A stretch of 64,000 nt of DNA, taken from NCBI RefSeq assembly GCF_026157105.1, contig NZ_JANPVQ010000001.1, positions 1,233,501 through 1,297,500 of the forward strand. The letters run 5' to 3'. The DNA comes from Sphingomicrobium marinum (GTDB lineage Bacteria; Pseudomonadota; Alphaproteobacteria; Sphingomonadales; Sphingomonadaceae). Position numbers and translations under genes: made by a program. A model generated the notes under the pieces. That model saw nothing but the letters and a program-made list of their open reading frames with translations. It ran no database searches and was not told where the DNA came from. Shown here one piece after another: positions 33,869-41,936 of the stretch (position 1 is the first letter of the stretch; each line of letters begins with the position of its first letter).

Positions 33869-35901
33869 GCGGGCACCTCGTCGCCCCGTTCGCGCTCGAC
33901 GACGCGATCCGCAAGCGTACCGTTCAGTTCGGCAAGGTGATCATATCGCGCCTCGAAGCTGGCCAGCCCCTGGCTTTGGGCGCGCAGTTCGGCCTCCAGC
34001 CCGTCGAGCTCGCTCGAGGGAATGAGCATCTCGACCCGCTCCCATTGATCCCATCCTTCGCGCGGTGTCATGCCGAGCATCTGTCCTCGCTTGGCGGCCA
34101 AAGAAGAGCTGATCCGGCTTGCCGAGCTGGTCGGCGCGACAATGTCGATCTTGTGCACCGGTTCGAGCAAATGCGGCGTTGCCGATGCCAATGCCTCCTG
34201 CATCGCGATACGGCCCGCCGTCCGGAACGCCAGTTCGCTGCTGTCGACGCTGTGGTAGCTGCCGTCCACCAGCGTCACCGCTACATCGACGACCGGAAAG
34301 CCCAGCGGTCCCTTGACCATTGCATCTTTCACCCCGGCTTCGACCGCGGGGATATACTGCTTGGGCACGTTGCCGCCTTTCACCCGCTCGTCGAACTGGA
34401 AGCCCGATCCACGGGGAAGGGGGCGAACCTCGATCAGCACGTCGCCATACTGGCCGTGCCCGCCTGATTGCTTCTTGTGCTTGCCGCGCTGTTCGACCGG
34501 TTTGCGAATGCTCTCGCGATACGGGATTTTCGGTCGCCGCGAATTGATCGCTACGCCGTAGCGATTTTCGAGTCTTTGCAGCACGACCATGAGATGTTCT
34601 TCGCTATTCCCCTTGAGGATAAGCTCGCCTTCTTCCTGCGCGATGGTGAGCCCAGCATCCTCCTCAATGACCTTGGCCAGCGCCGAGGACAGGCGGACGT
34701 CGTCCTTGCGATTAACAGGCTCAATCGCGAGCGCCGCATTCTTGGGACGCTTCTCGATGTCAGGCTGCGGGGGAAGTGTGTCACCGCCCGCCCAGTGTCC
34801 CGCCTTGAGTTCGTCGGCTTTCGCGATGCCGATGAGCGAGCCGTTCAATGCCGTATCGATCTTCTCCTGATTGCCACCTTGCAGCTTGAGCATCGAGCCG
34901 AGCCGCAGTTCCTTGCCGGTGTCGGTGACGACATCGGCGCCTTCATCGAAGCTGCCGCCGAGCACGCGGGCAATCGTCAATCTGCCCACCGGGCTGCCAT
35001 GATAGGTCTTGGCCGCATAGATGGCGGGCGCATCGAGACCGAGCCGCTGCGCGGTGATCTCCGGCCCGGGCGCATCGTGGCGGAGTGATTTCAATAGCCG
35101 CCTGACGCCCCATTCGCCGGTGGCCGATCCGAACAATACGGACACGCCCAGATTTTCCTCGGTCTCGTGATGGAGATCGGCGAAAATGGTGGAGTCATCG
35201 GGCTCCTGATCTTCGAGCAGTTGTTCGAGCAGCGTGTCGTCATGATCGGCGAGCTGTTCGAGCATGTGCGTGCGCGCCTCGGCTTCGGCATCAGCCATGT
35301 CCTCGGGCATGTCGATCTGCTCGGAGGCCTGACCCGGGCGATAGTGGAACGCCCGCTCAAGCGCCAGATCGACAAAGCCTGTCACCTGGTCATCCTCGCG
35401 GATCGGCAATTGCCGCGCGATCAGCGGAGAGACGCTCATCGGCTGCAATGCTTCCAGCAGTTCGCGGATTGAGCCGCGGGCCTGATCGATGCGGTTGACG
35501 AAGATGAGATGCGGAATGCCCTGCTCGTCGAGCATCTTGAGGGCAGGGGCGGCCAAGGGGGCGCGTGCAGGATCGGGGTCGACCACGACGATGGCGCAGT
35601 CCGCCACTGCGACCGCGCGCGCCGCGTCTTCCGAAAAGCTTGCCGAGCCCGGTGCATCGACGATCGCGAATTCGTCGCCGAGGTAGGAGAAATGCATGAA
35701 ATTGGTTTCGGTCGATCCGCCGCGCGCGCGTGCTTCGGCGCTTGCATCGCCGACCGTGTTCCCATCATCGACGCGACCCTGTCGATTCACCGCGCCTGCC
35801 GCGTGCAACAAGGCTTCCGCCAGACTGGTCTTGCCCGCACCCGCCGGTCCGACGAGTGCGATCAGTTTGGCGCCTTTTTCATCTCCTGCGGCTCTTCCCA
35901 T
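33865..35901 (-). CDS. EF-G-like translational GTPase with altered G domain
   Basis: 678-residue protein with EF-G domain order: G domain (1-270), domain II (AAKTYHGSPVGRLTIARVLG), domain III (LTIAQEEGELILKGNSEEHL), domain IV (GHGQYGDVLIEVRPL, VKGGNVPKQYIPAVEAGVKD) and domain V (AAKRGQMLGMTPREGWD). Walker A is intact (GPAGAGKTSL) and G4 is NRID, but the G2 effector loop is degenerate and G3 reads DAPGSASF, lacking the catalytic histidine of DTPGH. It is therefore not the housekeeping EF-G; its role may be in ribosome recycling or a stress function. The start at 35901 follows AGGGGAGA. Confidence 0.88.
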   Translation of the reverse strand: MGRAAGDEKGAKLIALVGPAGAGKTSLAEALLHAAGAVNRQGRVDDGNTVGDASAEARARGGSTETNFMHFSYLGDEFAIVDAPGSASFSEDAARAVAVADCAIVVVDPDPARAPLAAPALKMLDEQGIPHLIFVNRIDQARGSIRELLEALQPMSVSPLIARQLPIREDDQVTGFVDLALERAFHYRPGQASEQIDMPEDMADAEAEARTHMLEQLADHDDTLLEQLLEDQEPDDSTIFADLHHETEENLGVSVLFGSATGEWGVRRLLKSLRHDAPGPEITAQRLGLDAPAIYAAKTYHGSPVGRLTIARVLGGSFDEGADVVTDTGKELRLGSMLKLQGGNQEKIDTALNGSLIGIAKADELKAGHWAGGDTLPPQPDIEKRPKNAALAIEPVNRKDDVRLSSALAKVIEEDAGLTIAQEEGELILKGNSEEHLMVVLQRLENRYGVAINSRRPKIPYRESIRKPVEQRGKHKKQSGGHGQYGDVLIEVRPLPRGSGFQFDERVKGGNVPKQYIPAVEAGVKDAMVKGPLGFPVVDVAVTLVDGSYHSVDSSELAFRTAGRIAMQEALASATPHLLEPVHKIDIVAPTSSASRISSSLAAKRGQMLGMTPREGWDQWERVEMLIPSSELDGLEAELRAQSQGLASFEARYDHLAELNGTLADRVVERERGDEVPA

Positions 35902-35917
35902 GGCGTAATCTCCCCTG

Positions 35918-35986
35918 GCTTCGTAATCACGAAGCGCGAGTCGCACAGGAAGCGGCAGGCGCTTCTCGAAACGAAAAGCGTCTGCC
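35918..35986 (-). promoter_or_regulatory. two hairpins in the leader of the EF-G-like gene
   Basis: Proximal hairpin: 35918-35935, seven perfect base pairs (GCTTCGT/ACGAAGC) with a four-base loop, directly before the ribosome site. Distal hairpin: 35954-35986, arms GGCAG...CGCTTTTCG and CGAGAAGCG...CTGCC with one mismatch. Either may modulate translation or transcription of the GTPase gene; neither has a T tract. No known riboswitch or ribosomal leader was recognised. Confidence 0.45.
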
Positions 35987-36023
35987 TGTTGAGCTACTTT
36001 GTCTAGGGGGTGGTCCCTATTTT

Positions 36024-36932
36024 TTAGGCGGCATCGCTAAGGTAGCGCTGCTCTTCGGCCATCTTGATGAGGGCGGCCTGCAATTTCTCGAACGCGCGGA
36101 CCTCGATCTGGCGGATACGTTCCCGGCTGACGTCATAGACCTGCGACAGGTCTTCGAGCGTCTTGGGGTTTTCGGTCAGGCGGCGTTCGGTAAGGATGTG
36201 CTTCTCGCGTTCGTTGAGCGCATCCATCGCCTTGACCAGCAGATCATGGCGAACGCGGGCTTCTTCTTCGTCGGCGACGATCTCGTCCTGCAGCGGCTCG
36301 TCGGCGCGCAGCAGGTCCATCCACTGGCTCTCGCCATCGTCGTCAGCATTGCGCATCGGCGCGTTCAAGGAGCTGTCGCCGCCGCGCATCATGCGGCGGT
36401 TCATCGAGACGACCTCGTCCTCGTTGACGCCAAGCTCGTTGGCGATTTTCTTGACGTCATCGGGATGGAGGTCACCATCCTCGAACGCTTCGATCTGGTT
36501 CTTCATCCGGCGAAGGTTGAAGAACAGCTTCTTCTGCGCCGCAGTGGTGCCCATCTTGACGAGGCTCCAGCTGCGCAGGATGAATTCCTGAATCGATGCG
36601 CGGATCCACCACATCGCATAGGTGGCGAGGCGAAAGCCTTTATCGGGCTCGAACTTTTTCACGCCCTGCATCAGTCCGATATTGCCTTCGCTGATGAGTT
36701 CGCTGACGGGCAGGCCGTAGCCGCGATAGCCCATGGCGATCTTGGCCACGAGCCGCAGGTGCGAATTCACCAGCTGCGCGGCCGCATCCGTATCCCCATG
36801 CTCCTTGAACCGCTTGGCGAGCATATATTCCTGCTCGGGTTCGAGTATGGGAAACTTCTTGATTTCCGCGAGGTAACGGTTGAGCCCGTTCTCGCCGCCT
36901 GTTGCGGGAATGGAAATCGCTTGCTTGGCCAT
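36024..36932 (-). CDS. rpoH: RNA polymerase sigma-32 factor
   Basis: Heat-shock sigma factor. Region 2 is clear (NSHLRLVAKIAMGYRGYGLP, SELISEGNIGLMQGVKKFEP, GFRLATYAMWWIRASIQEF), and the RpoH box QKKLFFNLRRMKNQ that distinguishes sigma-32 is present. Region 4 helix-turn-helix is LEDLSQVYDVSRERIRQIE. 302 residues from the ATG at 36932, which has AGGAGACATC upstream. Sphingomonads often carry more than one rpoH; only this one is in the window. Its 67-base leader after the rluD stop has no clear thermometer fold that I could find. Confidence 0.96.
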   Translation of the reverse strand: MAKQAISIPATGGENGLNRYLAEIKKFPILEPEQEYMLAKRFKEHGDTDAAAQLVNSHLRLVAKIAMGYRGYGLPVSELISEGNIGLMQGVKKFEPDKGFRLATYAMWWIRASIQEFILRSWSLVKMGTTAAQKKLFFNLRRMKNQIEAFEDGDLHPDDVKKIANELGVNEDEVVSMNRRMMRGGDSSLNAPMRNADDDGESQWMDLLRADEPLQDEIVADEEEARVRHDLLVKAMDALNEREKHILTERRLTENPKTLEDLSQVYDVSRERIRQIEVRAFEKLQAALIKMAEEQRYLSDAA

Positions 36933-36999
36933 GATGTCTCCTGATGCGCCGGAAAGGACCCTCCCGCGCGTGGGGTCAGCTGTATTAGCCGGTCTTCTA

Positions 37000-37947
37000 C
37001 TATACGCCAAGTGCTTCTAACAGTTCCGAAAAATCCGACGGAAGGGCGGATGTGAACGACAAACGGTCTCCGCTTGCCGGATGGATAAAACCGAGCTCGG
37101 ACGCGTGCAAAGCCTGTCGATTAAAGTTCATTTCTTTCAGTAGGTTACGGTGCGCCTTTCTCGTCCGTCCGTAAAAGGGATCGCCGACCAGCGGATGGCC
37201 GATCGACGCCATGTGGACGCGGACCTGGTGGGTCCGGCCCGTTTCCAGCTGACATTCGACCAACGCCGCTTCCTTGAGGTTCGTGACCTTGCGCCAATGG
37301 GTTACAGCGCGCTTGCCGCGCGGCGCTTCGACCACGGCCATCTTCTTGCGGTTGTGCGATGAACGGGCAAGGTTTGCATCGACCGTCCCTTCGCCGGCAA
37401 GCGGAATGCCGGAGACGATTGCCTTATAAAGGCGGTGGATTGAATGGTCTCTGAATTGACGAGCCAGGCCCTCATGCGCCGGGTCGGTCTTGGCCACCAC
37501 AAGCAAGCCGGAGGTGTCCTTGTCGATCCGATGGACGATACCGGGGCGCGCGACGCCGCCGATGCCCGACAGGCGCCCAGCGCAATGATGCAGTAGCGCG
37601 TTGACCAGCGTGCCGTCTGGATTTCCTGCCGCCGGATGCACCACCATGCCTGCGGGCTTGTCGACGATCAGGAGATGTTCGTCTTCATGGACGATGATGA
37701 GTGGAATATCCTGCGGCTCGGCGTGGTGCGGGCGTGGTTCGGGTACCGTCAGGGTGAAGATTTCGCCGCCCTTCATCTTTGTTGCCGGATCGCGCAGCGG
37801 GCCCTTGGCACCTTCGAGTGCGCCTTCGCTGATCAGTTTCTTGATGCGTTCGCGCGACAGCGTGCCGACAACGTCGGTGACCGCTCGATCGACGCGCCAT
37901 CCGGCATGCTCCGATCCGAGCGTGATATGGTAAAGCCCCCCAGCCAT
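37000..37947 (-). CDS. rluD: RluA-family 23S rRNA pseudouridine synthase (RluD type)
   Basis: 315-residue enzyme that isomerises uridines in helix 69 of 23S rRNA, if it is the RluD orthologue. An N-terminal S4 domain (WRVDRAVTDVVGTLSRERIKK, LISEG) precedes the catalytic domain with the motif GIVHRIDKDTSGLLVVAKT; the nucleophile is Asp142. Downstream ARSSHNRKKMAVV and LETGRTHQVRVHMASIGHPL are conserved in the family. The ATG at 37947 follows AAAGC and ATATCACG is in the coding start. It lies just upstream of rpoH on the same strand and is divergent from chpT. Confidence 0.93.
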   Translation of the reverse strand: MAGGLYHITLGSEHAGWRVDRAVTDVVGTLSRERIKKLISEGALEGAKGPLRDPATKMKGGEIFTLTVPEPRPHHAEPQDIPLIIVHEDEHLLIVDKPAGMVVHPAAGNPDGTLVNALLHHCAGRLSGIGGVARPGIVHRIDKDTSGLLVVAKTDPAHEGLARQFRDHSIHRLYKAIVSGIPLAGEGTVDANLARSSHNRKKMAVVEAPRGKRAVTHWRKVTNLKEAALVECQLETGRTHQVRVHMASIGHPLVGDPFYGRTRKAHRNLLKEMNFNRQALHASELGFIHPASGDRLSFTSALPSDFSELLEALGV

Positions 37948-38008
37948 CGCGCCGATATGGCGGCTCTCGCCTCCGTATCAAGGGTTGAAGCTTGGTCACG
38001 CTTCGACC

Positions 38009-38650
38009 ATGCCTGTCGCCATGGACAAATTAGACTTTTCCGCGCTGCTGTGCAGCCGCTTGTGCCACGATCTCCTGTCGCCGGTGGGGGCGATGAATAA
38101 TGGGCTCGAACTGCTGGCTGACGAGACCGACCCCGAGATGCGCGAACAGGTGCTCGAGTTGCTTGGCGACAGCGCCCGCGCCGCAGCATCGAAGCTCAAA
38201 TTCTTCCGCCTGGCTTTCGGTGCGGCCGGCGGATACGGCGCCGAGATCGATACCGGCGAGGCCAAGGCCGCGCTCGAAGGCCTGGTGGGCGCCGAAGGCA
38301 AGATCGAGCTTGGCTGGATGGTAGCCGAACCTAAATTGCCCAAGGACGCGGTCAAACTGCTGCTCAATATCGCCATGATCGTCGGCGACGGACTGGTACG
38401 CGGCGGCAGGCTCGACGTGGGTGCCGAAAAAGGCGCGGGCAGGCTTGAGATGGTCATTCGCGGCGAGGGGCCCCACCTGATGATCGATCCGGCGATCCGC
38501 GATGTGCTTAGCAATGGCGCCGATGATGTCGAGCCGCGCACGTCGGCCGCCTATCTCGCGCACAGCCTCGCCGCCAAGGAAGGCGGTGCCATCCAGATCA
38601 GCGCTCCGGACGATCAGCATATCGTCGTTGGCGTGACGCTCCCCGAGTGA
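38009..38650 (+). CDS. chpT: histidine phosphotransferase ChpT
   Basis: Carries phosphate from CckA to CtrA and CpdR. The protein begins with a DHp-like helix with the phosphorylated histidine in ALLCSRLCHDLLSPVGAMNN (His20), followed by a second helix and a degenerate ATPase-like C-terminal domain (LPKDAVKLLLNIAMIVGDG, AAYLAHSLAAKEGG), the layout of Caulobacter and Brucella ChpT. Length 213 residues. No strong ribosome site marks the start: ATGs at 38009 and 38021 are both reasonable and an in-frame TTG exists at 37985. Its position next to cheA is notable, since both relay phosphate to response regulators. Confidence 0.88.
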   Translation: MPVAMDKLDFSALLCSRLCHDLLSPVGAMNNGLELLADETDPEMREQVLELLGDSARAAASKLKFFRLAFGAAGGYGAEIDTGEAKAALEGLVGAEGKIELGWMVAEPKLPKDAVKLLLNIAMIVGDGLVRGGRLDVGAEKGAGRLEMVIRGEGPHLMIDPAIRDVLSNGADDVEPRTSAAYLAHSLAAKEGGAIQISAPDDQHIVVGVTLPE

Positions 38651-38723
38651 AACGCAGCTAACGCGCCGTTAACTCCTTTGCGCCATAGGGGAGGCTGTTG
38701 TTGCAGTCTCGTTGGGGCCAAGG

Positions 38724-41042
38724 ATGGACGATCTGATCGCCGATTTCGTGGCGGAATGCAGGGAAATGCTGGAAGCGCTGGGCGGCGAAATCGTCGCCTG
38801 GGAGGCGGCGCCTGAAGATCGCGCGCGCCTCGACAGCATTTTCCGCTTCGTTCACACGGTCAAGGGCAATTGCGGTTTCTTCGACCTGCCGCGTCTCGAA
38901 GCATTGAGCCACGCCGCAGAGGATGCGCTCGCCGATGTGCGCGCCGGCCGCCGCGAACCCGATGCCGCGCTGGTGACCGCGGTGCTCGCGATCATCGACC
39001 GCATCGCCGAGATGATCGAGATCATCGACGCTGGCGATGACCTGCCCGAAGGCGATGACAGTGCGCTCGTTGCCGCTCTGGAGCCCTCCGAGGAAGAGAC
39101 GGCACCGGTACAGGTCGCCGCCCGTCCCGCATCGAGCGATACCGATAACAAGCCCACGGCAGCGCCGCGCACGATCCGCTTGTCGGTCGAATTGCTCGAC
39201 CGGGTCATGAGCGGCGTGTCGGACATGGTGCTGGCGCGTAACGAACTTGCCCGCCGCCTGCGCGAAACCGAAACCGCGGTCGAAGTCGACGGCGCGTTTG
39301 AGCGCCTGTCGGCGATCATCGCCGAGATGCGCGATGCCATCACGCAAACGCGGATGCAGCGGATCGAAAACCTGTTCGTGATGCTGCCGCGCATGGTGCG
39401 CGACCTTTCGGCCGAACTCGATAAGCAGGTCATGGTCGATATTGATGGCGGCGACGTGGAACTGGACCGTGAGATGATCGAGATGATCCGCGATCCGCTG
39501 ACGCATATCATCCGCAACGCTGTCGACCACGGTATCGAAGCACCTGCCGAGCGCCTCGCCGCGGGCAAGCGCGAGATCGGCATGCTCAAGGTATCGGCAC
39601 GCCAGTCGGGCAACCAGATCCTCATCCTTATCGAGGATGACGGCAAGGGCATCGACGGCGACAAGCTCGTCAAAAAGGCGATCCAGGCGGGTACGCTCGA
39701 TCCGAAACGCGCGGAGTCTTTCGATCGTCGCCAGCGACTCGACCTCATCTTCGCGGCGGGACTTTCGACCGCGCAGGAGGTGTCTTCGATTTCGGGGCGC
39801 GGTGTCGGGATGGACGTCGTTCGGTCCAACATCGAACGCATTGGCGGGGTTGTTGATGTTGAGAGCGAACCGGGGCAGGGAACCCGCATGACCCTCCGGG
39901 TCCCGCTTACGCTAACCATCATACCGGCCCTGACCGTGTCGATTGCGGAGCAGCATTTCGCCATTCCGCGCAGCGCGATCGACGAGATCGTGCGCGCCAA
40001 CAGCCAGGCGGTTACGTTGGAGACTATCGGCGGCGCCGGTGTCGCGACCATCCGCGATCGCCGCATTCCGCAAATCGTTCTCGCTGATGTGCTCGGCCTC
40101 GACAGTGATGTTGCGCCTGATGAGCGCACCCTGATCGTCCTCCAGCCCGCTGGCGGCGAGCCCTATGCCTTGGCTGTCGATCACATTCACGATCACGAAG
40201 AGCTGGTGGTCAAACCCGCCGCGCCCTCGGTGATGGCCACAGGGATTTACGCGGGTACGACCCTCGCCGACGATGGTAGCCCGATCCTGTTGTTTGATGC
40301 GGCAGGCGTTGCCGAAGCAGGCGGGGTCAAGATGGAAGGGCAGCGCGATGCCGCGCCGGTAGAAAAAGTGGAGGACAAATCGGGTCCCAAAGCCGATCTG
40401 CTGGTCTTCCGCGGTCTCGATGGCAAGCGCCGCGCGCTGCACCTCGGTCTGGTCGACCGGATCGAAGAAGTCAGCGGCGAGGCCGTTGCCGATAGTGCCG
40501 GGCGCCAGCGCGTACAGCTCGGCGAGACCATCCTGCCGCTGGCAGGCCTGTGTGGCGATCTGCCCGTAAAATTGCGTGTGTTCCGCCTCAGTGATGGCGA
40601 AAACGAGGTCGCCTATGCGTTTGATCAGGTGCTCGATCAGTGCGTGCTCGAGCATGACGTCACGCCCGCCGATACGAGCGGCGAGATCGCCGGTGTCGCC
40701 CTGGTCGGCGCGGAGCCTGCGGAGATCCTCGATATTCACTGGCTGTTCGCCAACATGACGTCGCGCGCGCCTACCCACGCCAAGCGGCGCTGCCGCATTC
40801 CTGCCGATGACCCGTGGATGCAGCACATGCTCCGCCCGATCGTCGAGGCCGTAGGCTATGAGGTGGTCACGGACGGTGAAGCGGATCTGGTCATCAAGAG
40901 CGAAGAAGAGGCGATCGAGGCCGATGCCGAGGCGCGGTGCCTGGTGATCCGTGCCCGCCCGGAAGGCGACGATAGTACTATCTACCGTTACGACCGCGCC
41001 GGCCTGATGCTCGCGCTGAAGTCGGCAGGAGACGCAGCATGA
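38724..41042 (+). CDS. cheA: chemotaxis histidine kinase CheA
   Basis: Kinase that phosphorylates CheY and CheB. Order: HPt (P1) with His44 in FRFVHTVKGNCGFF; a short linker at about 105-140 with no recognisable P2 domain; dimerisation helices (IRLSVELLDRVMSGVSDMVL); ATPase with HIIRNAVDHGIEAPAERL and GRGVGMDVVRSNIERIGG; a CheW-like P5 domain; a second CheW-like region (about 555-680); and roughly 95 extra residues (PWMQHMLRPIVEAVGYEVV) resembling the start of a receiver but without a phosphoacceptor. 772 residues. The ATG at 38724 has GGGG and AGG just upstream. It overlaps cheW by four bases. Confidence 0.92.
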   Translation: MDDLIADFVAECREMLEALGGEIVAWEAAPEDRARLDSIFRFVHTVKGNCGFFDLPRLEALSHAAEDALADVRAGRREPDAALVTAVLAIIDRIAEMIEIIDAGDDLPEGDDSALVAALEPSEEETAPVQVAARPASSDTDNKPTAAPRTIRLSVELLDRVMSGVSDMVLARNELARRLRETETAVEVDGAFERLSAIIAEMRDAITQTRMQRIENLFVMLPRMVRDLSAELDKQVMVDIDGGDVELDREMIEMIRDPLTHIIRNAVDHGIEAPAERLAAGKREIGMLKVSARQSGNQILILIEDDGKGIDGDKLVKKAIQAGTLDPKRAESFDRRQRLDLIFAAGLSTAQEVSSISGRGVGMDVVRSNIERIGGVVDVESEPGQGTRMTLRVPLTLTIIPALTVSIAEQHFAIPRSAIDEIVRANSQAVTLETIGGAGVATIRDRRIPQIVLADVLGLDSDVAPDERTLIVLQPAGGEPYALAVDHIHDHEELVVKPAAPSVMATGIYAGTTLADDGSPILLFDAAGVAEAGGVKMEGQRDAAPVEKVEDKSGPKADLLVFRGLDGKRRALHLGLVDRIEEVSGEAVADSAGRQRVQLGETILPLAGLCGDLPVKLRVFRLSDGENEVAYAFDQVLDQCVLEHDVTPADTSGEIAGVALVGAEPAEILDIHWLFANMTSRAPTHAKRRCRIPADDPWMQHMLRPIVEAVGYEVVTDGEADLVIKSEEEAIEADAEARCLVIRARPEGDDSTIYRYDRAGLMLALKSAGDAA

Positions 41043-41494
41043 ACGAGACACTGCTTCTGGTCGCCTCGATCGCCGGTAGCCGGGTCGCGCTGCCCGCAGC
41101 CGATGTCGAAGGCGTCATCGAACTCGACGCCCTCATTCCGGTGCCTTGCGCCCCGCCGCACATCGCCGGACTGTCGGCGCTGCGCAGCCGTGTCCTGACC
41201 GTGATCGACTGCCAACGCGCGCTCGGCCTGGGCGAGACCGATTTCACCCGCCCGATCCAGGAAGCGGCCGTCGTTGAATTGGACGGGCATCATTATGCCC
41301 TTTCTGTCGATGCCGTCGAGGATGTCTGCGAAGCGCTGGGCAAGCCGACGCCTGTTCTTGCCGCCATGGATGGCGGCTGGGAGCGTGTTGGCAGCGGTAT
41401 GGTGGAGACCGAACAGGGCCCACTTCTATTGGTCGATATCGCCAAGCTCATTGCCGGCGACGACGACCAGGAGACGGATCGCAAAGTCGCTTAA
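41039..41494 (+). CDS. cheW: chemotaxis coupling protein CheW
   Basis: 151-residue scaffold that couples CheA to chemoreceptors. The fold is recognisable from LLLVASIAGSRVALPAADVE, PHIAGLSALRSRVLTVIDCQ, EAAVVELDGHHYALSVDAVED and GPLLLVDIAKLIAG. Its start overlaps the cheA stop by four bases (ATGA). No chemoreceptor gene is in this window, so the partners must be encoded elsewhere. Confidence 0.92.
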   Translation: MNETLLLVASIAGSRVALPAADVEGVIELDALIPVPCAPPHIAGLSALRSRVLTVIDCQRALGLGETDFTRPIQEAAVVELDGHHYALSVDAVEDVCEALGKPTPVLAAMDGGWERVGSGMVETEQGPLLLVDIAKLIAGDDDQETDRKVA

Positions 41495-41560
41495 ACCAAT
41501 CGTTACCATTTGCACGCTACAGCCGTAGCGAAGCACGAAAAGAGGGGCTCGAGTGTTAGT

Positions 41561-41926
41561 ATGAAGACCTGTTTGATCGTCGACGACAGCAAGGTGATCC
41601 GCAAGGTCGCCCGCCACATCCTTGAGACGCTGGAATTCAAGGTTGAAGAAGCCGGCGATGGCCGCGAGGCCCTGTCGCATTGCGAAGACTCGATGCCGGA
41701 CGTGGTATTGCTCGATTGGAACATGCCCGTGATGAGCGGCATGGAATTTCTTCAGCTCCTTCGTAAGGGCGGTCATGAAAACCAGCCCAAGGTTGTTTTC
41801 TGCACCACTGAAAATGACATGAGCCACATTCGCGCTGCGCTGGAAGCCGGTGCCGACGAATATGTCATGAAGCCCTTTGACCGCGAAACGCTGCACGTAA
41901 AACTCCAGCTCGTCGGTGTAGCCTAA
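41561..41926 (+). CDS. cheY: chemotaxis response regulator CheY
   Basis: 121-residue single receiver domain: CLIVDDSKVIRKVARHILE at the start, phosphoacceptor aspartate in VVLLDWNMPVMSGMEF, threonine in VVFCTTENDMSHI and lysine in EYVMKPFDRETL. This is the CheY signature, including TTEND at beta-4. The MKTCLIVDD start at 41561 lies 66 bases after cheW. The ribosome site (AGAGGGG) is rather far upstream, so coupling or a longer leader is possible. Confidence 0.94.
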   Translation: MKTCLIVDDSKVIRKVARHILETLEFKVEEAGDGREALSHCEDSMPDVVLLDWNMPVMSGMEFLQLLRKGGHENQPKVVFCTTENDMSHIRAALEAGADEYVMKPFDRETLHVKLQLVGVA

Positions 41927-41936
41927 GAGTAGCGCC

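Noticed and set aside
35984-36003. On the minus strand, GTAGCTCAACAGGCAGA resembles a tRNA D-arm
   Set aside because: No acceptor-stem match, T-arm or seven-base anticodon loop could be completed; the following bases form a perfect long hairpin instead.
36004-36024. TAGGG/CCCTA hairpin followed by TTTTTT as a terminator for rpoH
   Set aside because: The T tract follows on the plus strand only; rpoH is on the minus strand, where the hairpin is not followed by T residues.
41491-41505. TTAA-N7-GTTA upstream of cheY as a CtrA site
   Set aside because: Only one half site fits the TTAA-N7-TTAA consensus and the first overlaps the cheW stop; too weak to claim.
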